Shown piece by piece: positions 35,895 through 46,439 of a stretch of DNA of 64,000 bases. A model generated the notes under the pieces. The model did no database searches. It saw only the letters and a program-made list of their open reading frames with translations, and was not told the DNA's origin. The DNA comes from Charina bottae (taxonomy: Eukaryota > Chordata > Lepidosauria > Squamata > Charinaidae), in the NCBI GenBank assembly GCA_023362775.1, contig JALMGJ010000002.1, positions 70,223,414 to 70,287,413 of the forward strand, read 5' to 3'. Position numbers and translations under genes: made by a program. How positions within the stretch are numbered: the first letter of the stretch is position 1; every line of letters starts with the position of its first letter.

Positions 35895-35992
35895 GAATGG
35901 AATGAGAGTAATTGGAGCTTGCTGCGGGGCATCCTATGGGAATGATTAAGGCACAGGTGTTTTGTTTTATTGTATTACAGGTTTTATCATTT
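35895..35992 (+). mobile_element. LINE 3' UTR, first piece
   Basis: T-rich sequence (GGTGTTTTGTTTTATTGTATT...) that continues the CR1/L2-group LINE and is cut by the Tigger-like MITE at 35993. Later pieces are at 37098-37127 and 37508-37572. Confidence 0.6.
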
Positions 35993-35994
35993 TA

Positions 35995-37095
35995 CAGGTT
36001 GTCCTTGACTTACAACCATTTGTTCAGCAATCATTCAAAGTTATGGCAGCGCTGAACGAAAGGACTTACGGCCAGTCCCTGAAGTTTGTTTGTTTGTTTG
36101 TTTGCTTGTTCATTCATTCATTCATTCATTCATTCATTCATTCATTCATTCATTCATTCAAATTTATATGACCGCCTATCTCCCCCAACAGCCATTGCAG
36201 CACCCCCGGGGTCACATGATCAAAAGTTGGGCGCTTGGCAGCCCACCCGCACTTACGACAGCAGGGGCACTTCAACTCCCCTCACCCACCTATCTCTCCC
36301 CCCTGTGCCCTCTTGGCACTCCATGGCCCCTGCCGCCCTAGCTGACCTTCAATGGCTTCTTGCTCCTGCTGCTGACCAAGTATGTGCGGCCTGGTCCTTC
36401 ACAATGCAGCTGCTGGCCACAAGAAGTTTTCTTCCCAAGGTCGTGCATGGCAGTTTCGTGAGACCTGGGGAAGATGGCCTCACGTGTCCAGCAGCTGCCT
36501 TGCAAAGGGCCAGGGTGGGCACATCTTGTCAGCAGCGGGAGTAAGAAGGTGGTGAAGGTCAGCTGGGGTGGCAGAATGCAGGGAAGCGAGGGCAGCTGGG
36601 CTGGGGCGGCTAGGGTTTGCACTGCACTGCTGGGGTGGCTGAGGCTTCCAGGGGCAGCTGCGGCTTCATGCTGCGCTGTGGCTCAGGGGCTTCTTGCAGC
36701 CCCAGAGCCGTAGCATGCAAAGAAGCCCCTGAGCCGCATCGTGGCAAGCAGCCCCAGAACCACATGGTTCTGGGGTTGCTTGCCACCCTGCAAGGCAGGG
36801 TGCAGGGTGGCCAAAATGGCAGAGATGGCAGGGAGATAGGCAGGTGGGGGAGTTGAAAAGGAGGCAGTTCCTTTTCTTACCAAGGCTCAGGGCTGGGAGG
36901 GACCAAGCCCAGAATGGTTTGGATTGGAGTGGGTCCTTGGCTAACGACTTGTGGAATTCAGTTAATGACGGCAACAGGGAGTGCCAGGATTGCTATCGCT
37001 AAGCGATGCGGTCATGTCACATCACGCTTTACAACCGCTTCACCTAGTGACAGAAATTCCAGTCCCAATTGTGGTTGTAAGTCAAGAAATACCTG
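35995..37095. mobile_element. Tigger-like MITE with a nested insertion
   Basis: Ends CAGGTTGTCCTTGACTTACA and GGTTGTAAGTCAAGAAATACCTG, with TA on both sides (35993-35994 and 37096-37097). The left part is interrupted at about 36085 by a LINE tail. The interior (36.3-36.9 kb) is GC-rich with internal inverted repeats, for example GCTGACCTTCAATGGCTTCT near 36340 pairing with a block near 36550-36570. It is longer than the 25.16 kb copy (440 bp) even without the nested piece. Confidence 0.82.
36085..36190 (-). mobile_element. LINE tail insertion grown into (GTTT)n(CATT)n
   Basis: A GTTT array (36084-36110) and a CATT array (36111-36160) are followed by AATTTATATGACCGCCTATC, then TCCCCCAACA: the minus-strand 3' end of a CR1/L2-group LINE, like the one at 53.69-53.75 kb. 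It splits the Tigger-like MITE, so it came later. Confidence 0.8.
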
Positions 37096-37127
37096 TACTG
37101 TTTTATTGTTTTATGGTTGTTTTATAG

Positions 37128-37507
37128 TTGATGCTTTCGAGCTGTGGTGCTGGAGAAGACTCTTAAGAGTCCAATGGACTGCAAGGAGGTCAAATCAGTC
37201 AATCCTAAAGGAAATCAACCCTGACTGCTCATTGGAAGGACAGATGCTGAAGCTGAAGCTCAAATACTTTGGCCACCTAATGCGAAGAGAGGACTCACTG
37301 GAAAAGACCCTGATGCTGGGAAAGACTGAAGGCAAAAGGAGAAGGGGACGGCAGAGGATGAGATGGTTAGATAGCATCACCGATGTAGTGAACATGAATT
37401 TGAGTAAATTCCGGGAGACAGTGGAGGACAGGAAGGCCTGGCGTGCTATGGTCCATGAGGTCACGAAGAGTCGGACGCGACTCAACGACTGAACAACAAC
37501 AACAACA
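37128..37507 (+). mobile_element. BovB-type RTE LINE 3' end
   Basis: Encodes the ORF C-terminus: DAFELWCWRRLLRVQWTARR, SILKEINPDCSLEGQMLKLK, YFGHLMRREDSLEKTLMLGK, RRRGRQRMRWLD, AMVHEVTKSRTRLND, then a stop and a CAACAACAACA tail. These strings are diagnostic of BovB-type RTE elements. 5' truncated; the frame over this part is open. It sits inside the 3' UTR of the CR1/L2-group LINE. Confidence 0.93.
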
Positions 37508-37572
37508 GTTATTGGTTTTACTGTTGTTTTGAGCCACTCAAGGTTGTTTAAGATGGGTGGCCATATAAATAT
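37508..37572 (+). mobile_element. LINE 3' UTR, last piece
   Basis: TTGTTTTGAGCCACTCAAGG and then GATGGGTGGCCATATAAAT, the standard 3' end of the CR1/L2-group LINE, completing the element that began at 33.27 kb. Confidence 0.75.
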
Positions 37573-37775
37573 TTTAAAAAATAAAATAAAAAAATAAAAT
37601 AAAATAAAATAAAATAAAATAAAATAAAATAAAATAAAATAAAATAAAATAAAATAAAATAAAATAAATAAAATAAAATAATAAAATAAAATAAAATAAA
37701 ATAAAATAAAAAAATAAAATAAAATAAAATAAAATAAAATAAAATAAAATAAAATAATAAAATAAAATAAGAAAA
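37573..37775. repeat. (AAAAT)n microsatellite at a LINE tail
   Basis: About 200 bp of AATAAAAT-type pentanucleotide with a few interruptions. It starts at the LINE 3' end, so the tail likely seeded it. Confidence 0.95.
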
Positions 37776-38535
37776 TAAATTAATTGGCTCATTTAAGTAG
37801 CCCAGAGTTTTATTAGTGTTAAACTATGCCAGTCAACTAACTCCACCCATCCCACTGTGATGTGAACTTACTGAACAGTAAAAGATACTTACTGGGGAGA
37901 AATGACCATTTCCTTAGTAATTTTTGCTCCCTCGCAATTCCTCAGAGCTTGAAAAGGTCTAAAATTTGTAAATTTCCCTTATGTAAAAGTCAGTGACCAT
38001 TTAGAGGTATTACGAACCTCCTTACAAATGCACTATTGTCATCAGGTCTTTTGGAGAAGGGGTCACACACGTTCTGAAAGCAAATGTTCCCAGGTTTAAT
38101 TCCCATCTACTGTAGGTAGCAGTAAGAAAGGCTCTTGCTTTTCTGAAATCCTGGACAGTCTCTGACACAAAGTTAGATTAACCAATAATCCAACTCAGTA
38201 TAAAGCTATCTCCCTAGGAGCCACACAGAAATATGTTTAGTGTTAAAGGAAAGTCTCCTTTGAGTCAAGTTCCATGTAGTTTTCCTGGCAACAGCACAGA
38301 ATTGTTTGCCACTGCCATCTTCCAAGACTTTTTGTCTTTTACTTTCCAATGCAGCCTGTAGTCCTGGTAGTTTCCCAACTAAAGACTTACTGACACCACT
38401 TAGCTTTTCAAAATCAACCAAGGATGGTTAGGTGCCGCTACCTGCCTAGGCATTTCAGTTTTACTGCCAACTCTTACTGACCACACAGACAGACATTCTC
38501 CAGGATGATCTGTCCTCAACCTGGTTTTTTAGGTC
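37776..38535. other. Unique sequence, nothing recognised
   Basis: No features recognised. Confidence 0.45.
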
Positions 38536-39268
38536 TCTCAGTGGTGCATCCTGGATCAGGGGGCACTGTTCACTGTCTGTCACTCATGCCCTAGTCACCT
38601 CCCAATTGGACTTCTGTAATACGTTCTACATGGGGCTGCCCTTGAAGAGTATCCAGAAGCTTTAGCTGGTGCAAAATGCAGTGGCGCAGGCAGTGATGTG
38701 TGCCCCTAGAACGGTACACATAATACCTCTGCTCCGCGAGCTGCATTAGTTGCCAGTTTGCTTCCAGGTCCAATTCAAGTTGGTTTTAACCTTTAAAGCC
38801 CTTCATGGCATGGGGCCAGGTTATCTGAGGGACCGCCTCTCCCCAATTACATCTGCATGTCCCATCAGATCTGGCAGAGGGCATGCTGTGGGTCCCATCT
38901 GTCAGGGAACTACAATTGATGGGTCCCAGGAGGCGGCCCTTCTCTGTCATTCTGCCCACCTTATGGAATCTTCTCCCCCCCCCCCCCAGAAGTGAGGTTA
39001 GCTCCATCTCTCTCAAGATTTTGCAAGTCCCTCAAGACCTGGCTATGCCATCAGGCCTGGGGGTCCCAGGGGACCGGGGAGATCTTGAGGTGGCTCCCTT
39101 ACTGTGGCTAACATCCTCCTCTCTTGTTCTTGTGCTTTTTATAGTTTTTTATAATGAATGTTTTATGTGTTTATTAGTTTTTTTAATTAAGTGTTGTATG
39201 CCGCCCAGAGCCACTTTTTTGTTAGATGGGTGACTATACAAATTTGATAAATAAATAAAATTTTAAAA
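38536..39268 (+). mobile_element. CR1/L2-group LINE, 5' truncated
   Basis: Starts in the C-terminal ORF2 region (CACTCATGCCCTAGTCACCT, then GGGCTGCCCTTGAAGAG), continues through TTTAAAGCCCTTCATGGCAT (TFKALHGMGPGYLRDRL) and a 13-base C run near 38977-38989, to the 3' end GCCGCCCAGAGCCAC ... AATAAATAAA. Stops and frameshifts are present. Confidence 0.87.
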
Positions 39269-39489
39269 AATAATTGCTGTTGTAAGCACGTCAATCTACT
39301 GTGCTGATAGTCCTCTTCACTTTCCTACTACTTTCCCCAGGATTATGGACTTCTCAAGGGAACTGGGCTAATAATTAAATCAGACCAAAAATGTAATCAG
39401 CTACCAGAGACGTTAGGTACTGAAGATGGAGTAAAAAACCAGGAAAAATCTGGACATTTTCTGACAAAATTCAGTAATTTGTAGTAATT

Positions 39490-39586
39490 TAAGTACAGGT
39501 TTTTATTTGTTTTGATGTTGTGAGCAACCCAGAGTCATGTACTGAGATGGGCAGCTAGATAAATAGATTAAATAAATAAATAATCT
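39490..39586 (+). mobile_element. Short CR1/L2-group LINE 3' end
   Basis: TTGTGAGCAACCCAGAGTCA, GAGATGGGCAGCTAGATAAA and an AAAT-repeat tail, with no coding part. A severely 5'-truncated insertion. Confidence 0.7.
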
Positions 39587-41879
39587 TCCTATCTTGCTTT
39601 AAATGATATAGTCTAAAGTATTTATTTAAAAATACAAATAACACCACAAAACAACAATTTAAATTATTTTCTTTTAAGGATGACACTCTTGTTCCATCCT
39701 TTTTCAGGTGTGGTTTTACTGAACTTTTCACTATTGCCTGTTTGATTATTTTCACTAGTGGGGTGGAATTATATTCTTTATAAAAGGAAGAAACTATACC
39801 AAACATCTATTAGGTTTTCTAATATCAGGCATTTTAAAATGCATAAATTACAATCTGCAGAAAAACAGACTGCTAATTCTGATACACAACCAAAATTTTA
39901 ACTAATACTGAAGATTGATCACTGTTGTTCTAATGCATATATTGACGAAACAGTTGGCCTCTATCACTCTCAGAGGAACTCTTTGCTGATATATTTATTT
40001 TATATATTTTACCTCTATTTTACAGATACCATGTCCCTTGTAACTTTAAGAATGTCTTTAAAATGTCTCTACACAAATTCTTAAAACGTTAATGAAACAA
40101 AGACACCAGAGAATTATTTTAAAACAATTTTGCTAAGGTATCCTTTCCAAATAATAATAACAACAATAACAATAATAGACAAAACCACAGAAATTTAATT
40201 CCCAGATAAATACTACCAGAATTCTAAATAAGACATAATTACCTTGACAAGGTTAAAGCAGCTAATGCAAGTCGAATAAAGAATCATAATCACATCTCAT
40301 GTCAGAACTATTCTTTATAATTATGAGGCATGCTTTTGAAAATGCATAAACTCACTCATGCAGTGCAATAGTTCATAAACTATTACTCCCCAAAGACCAA
40401 ACTGGGGCCTTTTGGAATCAAGTAAAATAATGCACAGAGTAAAAAAAAAACCAATACTCAGAAACAAAATGCAGCACACACCTTCAGTTTTTAAGAAAAG
40501 AATGAACAAATTAAGGTACTGAGGACTGCAACATCCTGAATGAATTCAACATAGCTGATAGCAGGAATGGAATAATACATTTGGTGAGAAAAATGGTGGA
40601 AGTCCCCAAATCAGCTCAGTCACAGCTGAGTCATGCTTGAATGAATTACACAAGACAAAGAATATAGGCATCCACACATCTACTATTACTCTTGTTTTTC
40701 TCCAGATAGACTGCTAATATTTATTCTCTGCATGAGGACAGACACAACAGGATTGGGTATAGCTGCATGTTCAGTAGGTTTCTAAACTAGTCCCTTTGCC
40801 CCACTGTGTGTACTTAGAATCATATCAGGTCCACATGTCTATTCCAGTCTCTTCTCTCTTCCACAGTCTGAAGCAGGACTTCAATACTCTGAATGACATT
40901 CACCCACACCTAACTATTCTTCAATATTAACACTGGGTAATGCAAGCAGCATGTGCTACAGAGAACAAAGCACTCCATGCCAGACATGTCTGCCTGATTC
41001 AAGGAACTCTCCTTGAACACAGTCCAAGTGGCTTAAGTTAGCAAAGCCAATAACAGCAAAAGGGGAAAAAATAATTGTAGACCATCAACAAACACAAGGG
41101 AAAATTCAACTACAAAGAAAGCTGAAATGTACAAACATGGCTGACTTGAATTTGCTGCAGAACATATATAAAAATATGTAGAACATACGTATTCAGCTAT
41201 ACAGCTGAGAAAGCGGTGTGGATTTTGGATTTTTTATAGCTTCTTGCCATGTTCATACTCTTTGCAGTCACAGCTTTACTTCACATTGTATGCATTTTTA
41301 ATACACAAAATATTTGGCCAATATTGGTAACCCATTATACCAAATAAAGCTAGAACAATTAGTAATGGACACAACAAAATCCATCCATAATTATTCCCAA
41401 GGTATATGTAAACAAAATTGCCAGATTAGGTCTACAAGATCTGAACTGCAAAAATCTGGCCGATCTCTAAGTGGCAGCAAAAAACCAAACCAAACCAAAT
41501 AAAAAACCAGGTGCATTTTCTGTATCTCTTTGCCACCATATAGAAATCAGTCAGCTTGTTTGTACCCTAGATCTGATAACCCTAGCCCAGATCCTATTTC
41601 AAATTGAAACACACAAATAGCTAACACCAATAATATTTTTTTTAAAAAATCAATCTTAGTAAAAGTTTTAAAAGAAGCAAATACAGTAAAGAAAAGCTCA
41701 AAATCAATCAGAAGTCCTGGCCCTTTCCACTCATGTCTCCAACACAGAGTTTCTGGAACAAAACAGTATATGACACTGTACTAATCTGCATTTAAACACT
41801 CAACTGTATTCAATCATATAGAAAGAAAAGGTAAGGATTCGATTTTAACAAGAATGTGGCATGTGTAGGTGCTGAACCT
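39587..41879. other. Unique AT-rich sequence, nothing recognised
   Basis: No gene or interspersed repeat recognised. AAT/AAC-rich patch at 40151-40177. Confidence 0.45.
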
Positions 41880-41940
41880 CTGTGCTAGCCCTCTCTAACT
41901 ACTCCCCCCCCCAGATCTATTGGGATTACAACTCCCAGAA
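41880..41940. mobile_element. Possible half of a decayed hAT-type MITE
   Basis: AGATCTATTGGGATTACAAC then TCCCAGAATT resembles the inner half of the hairpin MITE family (ACTTCAACTCCCAGAAT). The BovB piece follows directly, and the second half was not found beyond it. Confidence 0.4.
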
Positions 41941-42212
41941 TTTTTGTTGTTGTTCAGTCGTTGAGTCGTGTCCGACTCTTCGTGACCCCATGGACCATAG
42001 CACCCCAGGCCTTCCTGTCCTCCACTGCCTCCCGGAGTTTACTCAAATTCATGTCCATTACATCGGTGATGCTATCTAACCATCTCATCCTCTGCCGTCC
42101 CCTTCTCCTTTTGCCTTCAGTCTTTCCCAGCATCAGGGTCTTTTCCAGGGAGTCCTCTCTTTGCATTAGGTGGCCAAAGTATTTGAGCTTCAGCTTCAGT
42201 ATCTGTCCTTCC
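41941..42212 (-). mobile_element. BovB-type RTE LINE 3' end, second copy
   Basis: TTGTTGTTGTTCAGTCGTTG tail then the complement of TKSRTRLND, KAWGAMVHGV, RRRGRQRMRWLD and REDSLEKTLMLGK. It is cut at about 42212, earlier than the 37.1 kb copy. The coding part is open over this length. Confidence 0.92.
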
Positions 42213-42615
42213 TGGCCAATATTTAAAGGGCTTCAGCTTGCTGCACTCATAGCTTTCTTCACAGGTATTTTTCTCTTAACTGACTTAATTTTGAATACTG
42301 GAATTTGAAGAGAAGAGCGCTGTGAGCAGAAGTCGCAACCAGAAGAGAAGTTCTGTACTCTTCACTATGGATTTTTCCCTTTTCAATAAAATCTTCCCAA
42401 CTTTTTACATATACCACTGTTACACCTGGTTTAGCTCTTGCTAGCAAAGAATATGCCAACCCAGTGCCCACAACCAGTTGAGGTTATTCTGTTAGGAGTT
42501 TTTTTTTCCTGGTGGGAGCATACAGTTACAAATGTGGTAAAGAAAAATAAGAAAGTTTGAAAAATAGGCCACAGGTAAAACATTGCCCTTTTGACAACAT
42601 ATCACAAACATTATT
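42213..42615. other. Unique sequence with an unexplained minus-strand frame
   Basis: A minus-strand frame at 42259-42480 reads QLVVGTGLAYSLLARAKPGV, then TVVYVKSWEDFIEKGK, and looks more protein-like than most chance frames. I do not recognise a family. There is no clear splice donor. It could be chance, a pseudogene fragment or an exon. Confidence 0.25.
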
Positions 42616-42623
42616 CTCTATAG

Positions 42624-42911
42624 CAGAGCTTTCCAAACTGTGTCGCGACACAAAAGTGTGTCGCCACACACAGCGTGGTGTGTCACCACACCACCCGGAA
42701 GCGGCAGCGCGCGTGTGCACGGCGGCCGCGGCGCGGCTTCCGCGTTTTAGCGGAGGCTGCCGCCGCCGCCGTGCACGCACGCGCCGCCGCACGCCCCCCC
42801 CCGCGCCGACACCGTGCACGCACGCGCCCCCCTGCACGCCCCCCTGCACCGACGCCGTGCACGTGCGCCGACGCCGGTGTGTCACCAGTGGCGGCACTTT
42901 GGAAAGCCCTG
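42624..42911. mobile_element. hAT-type MITE with CpG-rich interior
   Basis: Ends CAGAGCTTTCCAAACTGTG and CACTTTGGAAAGCCCTG, with identical 8-bp duplications CTCTATAG at 42616-42623 and 42912-42919. The subterminal block GTCGCGACACAAAAGTGTGT is shared with the 44.86 kb copy. The interior is extremely rich in CCG/CGC and CpG. Long arginine- and alanine-rich frames here are composition artefacts. Confidence 0.93.
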
Positions 42912-42919
42912 CTCTATAG

Positions 42920-43479
42920 ATTGTCTTGGGGAGTTTAAAAACACAAAGGACTTTTTTATGGATGTGAAAAGCCCCTCTTGGAAATACAGAGAAACCTCAA
43001 TTTACTGGACGTCAAGGGGAGAAATTCCCATTCTATTTAGGTCATTTTATATCATTTGCATAACAACACTACATAAAATTATGCAAATGGATTGATTTGC
43101 ACAATAACATTACATAAATGATATAAAATTATGGAAATATAATTTGTGTTATTTACTGTATATGTTGTCACAGATGACATACAGTCCAGTTTAATGGACC
43201 ATTGGGAATATCAGACATCCCTTTCTCCCAACTGGTCTGCTATGTGTTTTCAATGTAGCTATATAGTCCTGTGTCAACACTTAAACAGGAAACAACTTGA
43301 AGGAACACTGAGAAATGCATCAGAACCAGGAAGAACTTGTTGTTCAGGCAAGGTCCCAGCTCAAAAGTAATATTTTTGCTAGCCCTTCCTGTTCAGGAGG
43401 ACCCAACAGCCTGTTTAAATAATTAATAATAAATTGTTTAAATAATAAACAATTTATTGTTTATTTTTTGATGTTAGGT
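42920..43479. other. Unique sequence, nothing recognised
   Basis: AT-rich. A small inverted repeat (AATAAATTGTTTA ... TAAACAATTTATT) lies at 43428-43458. Confidence 0.45.
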
Positions 43480-43582
43480 AAATACATTGAGAGCTCTTGA
43501 ACCGAAGTCAAATTCCTTGTATGTTTAGTCATACTTGGCCAATAAAGTATCCTATTCTACTCTACTCTACTCTACTCTATTT
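43480..43582 (+). mobile_element. LINE 3' end with (CTACT)n tail
   Basis: TCAAATTCCTTGTATG ... CATACTTGGCCAATAAAGTA then TATTCTACTCTACT repeats. This is a hairpin-plus-pentanucleotide 3' end typical of CR1-type LINEs, different from the AAAT-tailed family elsewhere in the window. No coding part. Confidence 0.65.
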
Positions 43583-43912
43583 AGATTGGAGGGACAAATC
43601 AAGAATATATCAACATTAGTAATAACATTAAATAATAATTCTGATAGCTCACTACAATGTAAAGCTCGCTGGAAACAGCACTGAAATTTCTCACTTCTAC
43701 CTCCAGCTGCCTAGGCTACAACTGCAAACCTTCTGTATGGTAGCTTCCAGCTTCATCATAGAGTTTAGAGTGTATACGCCCTGTGCTAAACCTAGGTTTG
43801 CTGCTTGACGCAGGAGAACAGTTCCCTGCATTCAAGTGGCATGATTTGTCCAGAATTTTCCAACTCACTCTAATACAAAGATCATGATGGGCTTTCAAGT
43901 TGTTTTTGTTTT

Positions 43913-43950
<38 letters not shown>

Positions 43951-44847
43951 ATTTTGCTTTACAACTTGCTCTTGTGTTCTTGTAAAATATTAACAAGCTA
44001 CTGATGAGGTCAGGGAAAATTACTCATCAGATATGCTGAGGAAATACATCTGCATACCAAAGCATGCAATGATATATTTTAAGAGTACAGCTCACTATAG
44101 CCAAGAAGCTTCACCTAGCATGTATGGAGCTGTACAAGAATTCATACTCAACTTCTCTAAACTTTATATAAGGTCTCATTGTTGTTTCATGTTTTTCTTC
44201 ACAAGATACTGTTAAATCATTAATCAGGACTGAGTGAGGAACTGCAGCCAGGTCTGGGACAGAATACTCATTTAACACACAAAATACATACATAACACAT
44301 AATAAAGATTCTCTGCTCAAATATTTCTGGTTACATCAACAAAGAGAAGAGCACAGAATTCCACTGCACCTTCTCCTTGAAGCTGGTTGGGAACTGTTAA
44401 GGAAGATCAGCTCAATTGGAATTAGAGCAGCTTCCATCATGCCCCTTCTAGCACTGCTCACTCTCCTCCAGAAAACTGGAGAGAAAAGTCAAGAGCATCT
44501 ACTCAAGAACAACCTCAGCATGCAGCTCTTGAAAGTTTGCCAGCGAGTACCCTGGAAGTAAGCCAAGGAGCATCCAGAATCATAACTGCTGTTACCACAA
44601 CCGCCTCCTCTACCTCTACCTCCTCAAGATAGAACCCTCAATGCTGATCCCAGTCAGCATCAAGTGAATGGAGGAAGAACTCAAATTTGGCAGGGTATGG
44701 AGCTTCCCAATCGTCTTCCTGCATATTAAGCTACAATGCAGTCCAGGGTATATAATGTTGCTTAGTGGAGTAGACCTGGAAGTAGAAACTTGGAGTAAAG
44801 CATTCATACTCACAGTGAAGACTTAACAAGTAGTGCTCTCCTGAATG
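43583..44847. other. Unique sequence; (GT)n at 43912-43947
   Basis: No gene recognised. GT array of about 36 bp with one interruption near its left end. Confidence 0.5.
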
Positions 44848-44855
44848 TACTACAG

Positions 44856-45112
44856 CAGAGCTTTCCAAACTGTGTGTCGCGACACAAAAGTGTGTCGCCA
44901 CACACAGCGTGGTGTGTCGCCACACCACCCGGAAGCGGCGGCGCGCGCGTGCATGGCGGCAGCCGCTGCCGCCGCCGCTGTGCATGCGCGCGCCGCCACA
45001 CGTCCCCCCGCGCCGCCACACGTCCCCCCGCGCTGCCGCATGCCCCTCTGTGCCGCCGCCCCGCGCCGCCGCCGCTGGCATGTCGCCAGCGGCGGCACTT
45101 TGGAAAGCCCTG
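44856..45112. mobile_element. hAT-type MITE, CpG-rich, second copy
   Basis: Same ends and subterminal block as the 42.62 kb copy; identical 8-bp duplications TACTACAG at 44848-44855 and 45113-45120. The first approximately 90 bp are nearly identical to that copy, then the interior diverges into three tandem CCGCCACACGTCCCCCCGCG-type units (44.99-45.05 kb). Confidence 0.94.
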
Positions 45113-45120
45113 TACTACAG

Positions 45121-45470
45121 TATAAGAACTCTTTGAAATAAACAACAGGAGAGATGGACATAGTAAAAGAACAACTACTGAGATATTTACAGTCCAAATT
45201 TAATCATATTCATCTGGAAATAATCCTATTGCACTTTGGAAGTACCAAATACTTCCCAATAAGTGTGGCTAAGACTACAGCCTTAGGCCAAAGTATTTCA
45301 GAGCTGATAGAGTAAAGCCAATGGAAAGAAAAGCACGGGCCTTAAGCAGATGGTGAACAAGCTGGCTTTCTTTTTGTGATGATATTTAGAGCTTATTCTT
45401 ACCTAATTAGCTAAAGAATGGCCTAGGGCCTCTCTCAAACAGGCCTTTTTCTATAAATCATGTGACTCTT
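45121..45470. other. Unique sequence, nothing recognised
   Basis: No features recognised. Confidence 0.45.
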
Positions 45471-45486
45471 AAGAATCTTGTGAGCT

Positions 45487-45672
45487 GCCTTGGAAGCCAC
45501 TTCTTTATATATTTCTTTTCTTTCTCTTCACTATATTCTTACTTTCCTTTTCTATTTTCTATGCTTTTTCTTCCCCTTTGCACCTTTCACTCTATTCTTC
45601 TTTCTTTCTTTTTGTTTGTATTAGATTTCACTATTGTAATTAAAATCCTTAATAAAAATTATATATTAAAAA
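45487..45672 (+). mobile_element. Short L1-like 3' insertion with target duplication
   Basis: A pyrimidine-rich segment ending ATCCTTAATAAAAATTATAT and an A-rich tail, bounded by AAGAATCTTGTGAGCT (45471-45486) and AAGAACCTTGTGAGCT (45673-45688), 15 of 16 bases identical. The left target edge CTT/AAGAA fits the TT/AAAA-type preference of L1 endonuclease. The 3' UTR composition is that of vertebrate L1. It could also be another A-tailed retrocopy; retroposition itself is well supported. Confidence 0.75.
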
Positions 45673-45688
45673 AAGAACCTTGTGAGCT

Positions 45689-46439
45689 ATATTAAACTGT
45701 TAAAAGTAAAACAACAAACTCCATAAAACATATTACCAAAACAGCAACAGTCCACTGACAGCACCAAGGTAGAAGGAACCCTTGAATATTATTCCGCCAT
45801 TCCCTTTTTCCTTCATTACAGGGAAATTGAGAAGCACATGATACAAGCAGAGGTTGTGGTCAAACAGGACAAAACAGAATTGTAAGAGAGCTCAAAATTA
45901 TCTTCCTTACCACCACCCACAAAAGCTCACAACTAAATTGTGCTAAATGACATGAAATAACATGAAGAAAAAGAGATTCAGGATACATACATATTTTACA
46001 ATTCCCCCTTTTAATAGTACTAGAAAGGATGCTACCAAGAATTTAGAATGGTATTAAGTTATTGCATATCTCCTCCATTCTACCAATGTAGACTTCAAAA
46101 ATATCAAGCTAACATTGTAAATGTAGGAAGAGCACATTTCAGTTTATAGGCCTTGCATGAAAAAAGTCTCTGTGTTTGTTCCTGGCATCATCATAAAGAG
46201 CTAGAAAAATATCTGCTTGAAACACTGAACCACCACATGGGTATCCTAGGGGGAACATGACTGCCCCCCCCCGGGTGAGGTGATGACATCATCAGGCAAA
46301 TGAAATTATTTACATGCATGTCAGACGTCATAACGTAATTACATAAACTTGCACCAGTTCTCCAATGATATGATATACATATTGACATTTTGTTACCACT
46401 GTGGCTTATTACAGTTATTATGTCCCCTATTATACCTGC
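45689..46439. other. Unique sequence, nothing recognised
   Basis: No features recognised. Confidence 0.45.

Noticed and set aside
36086..36544. 152-codon plus-strand frame
   Set aside because: It starts in the GTTT/CATT arrays and runs into a GC-rich MITE interior; no motif or homology.
37574..37792. 72-codon minus-strand frame rich in Phe/Leu/Ile/Tyr
   Set aside because: Translation of the AAAAT array.
42526..42938. Arginine/alanine-rich frames of 80-125 codons on both strands
   Set aside because: They lie in the CpG-rich interior of a hAT MITE bounded by exact 8-bp duplications; lack of stops follows from GC content.
44731..45197. Overlapping long frames on both strands
   Set aside because: Same reason: the second CpG-rich MITE copy, not a gene.
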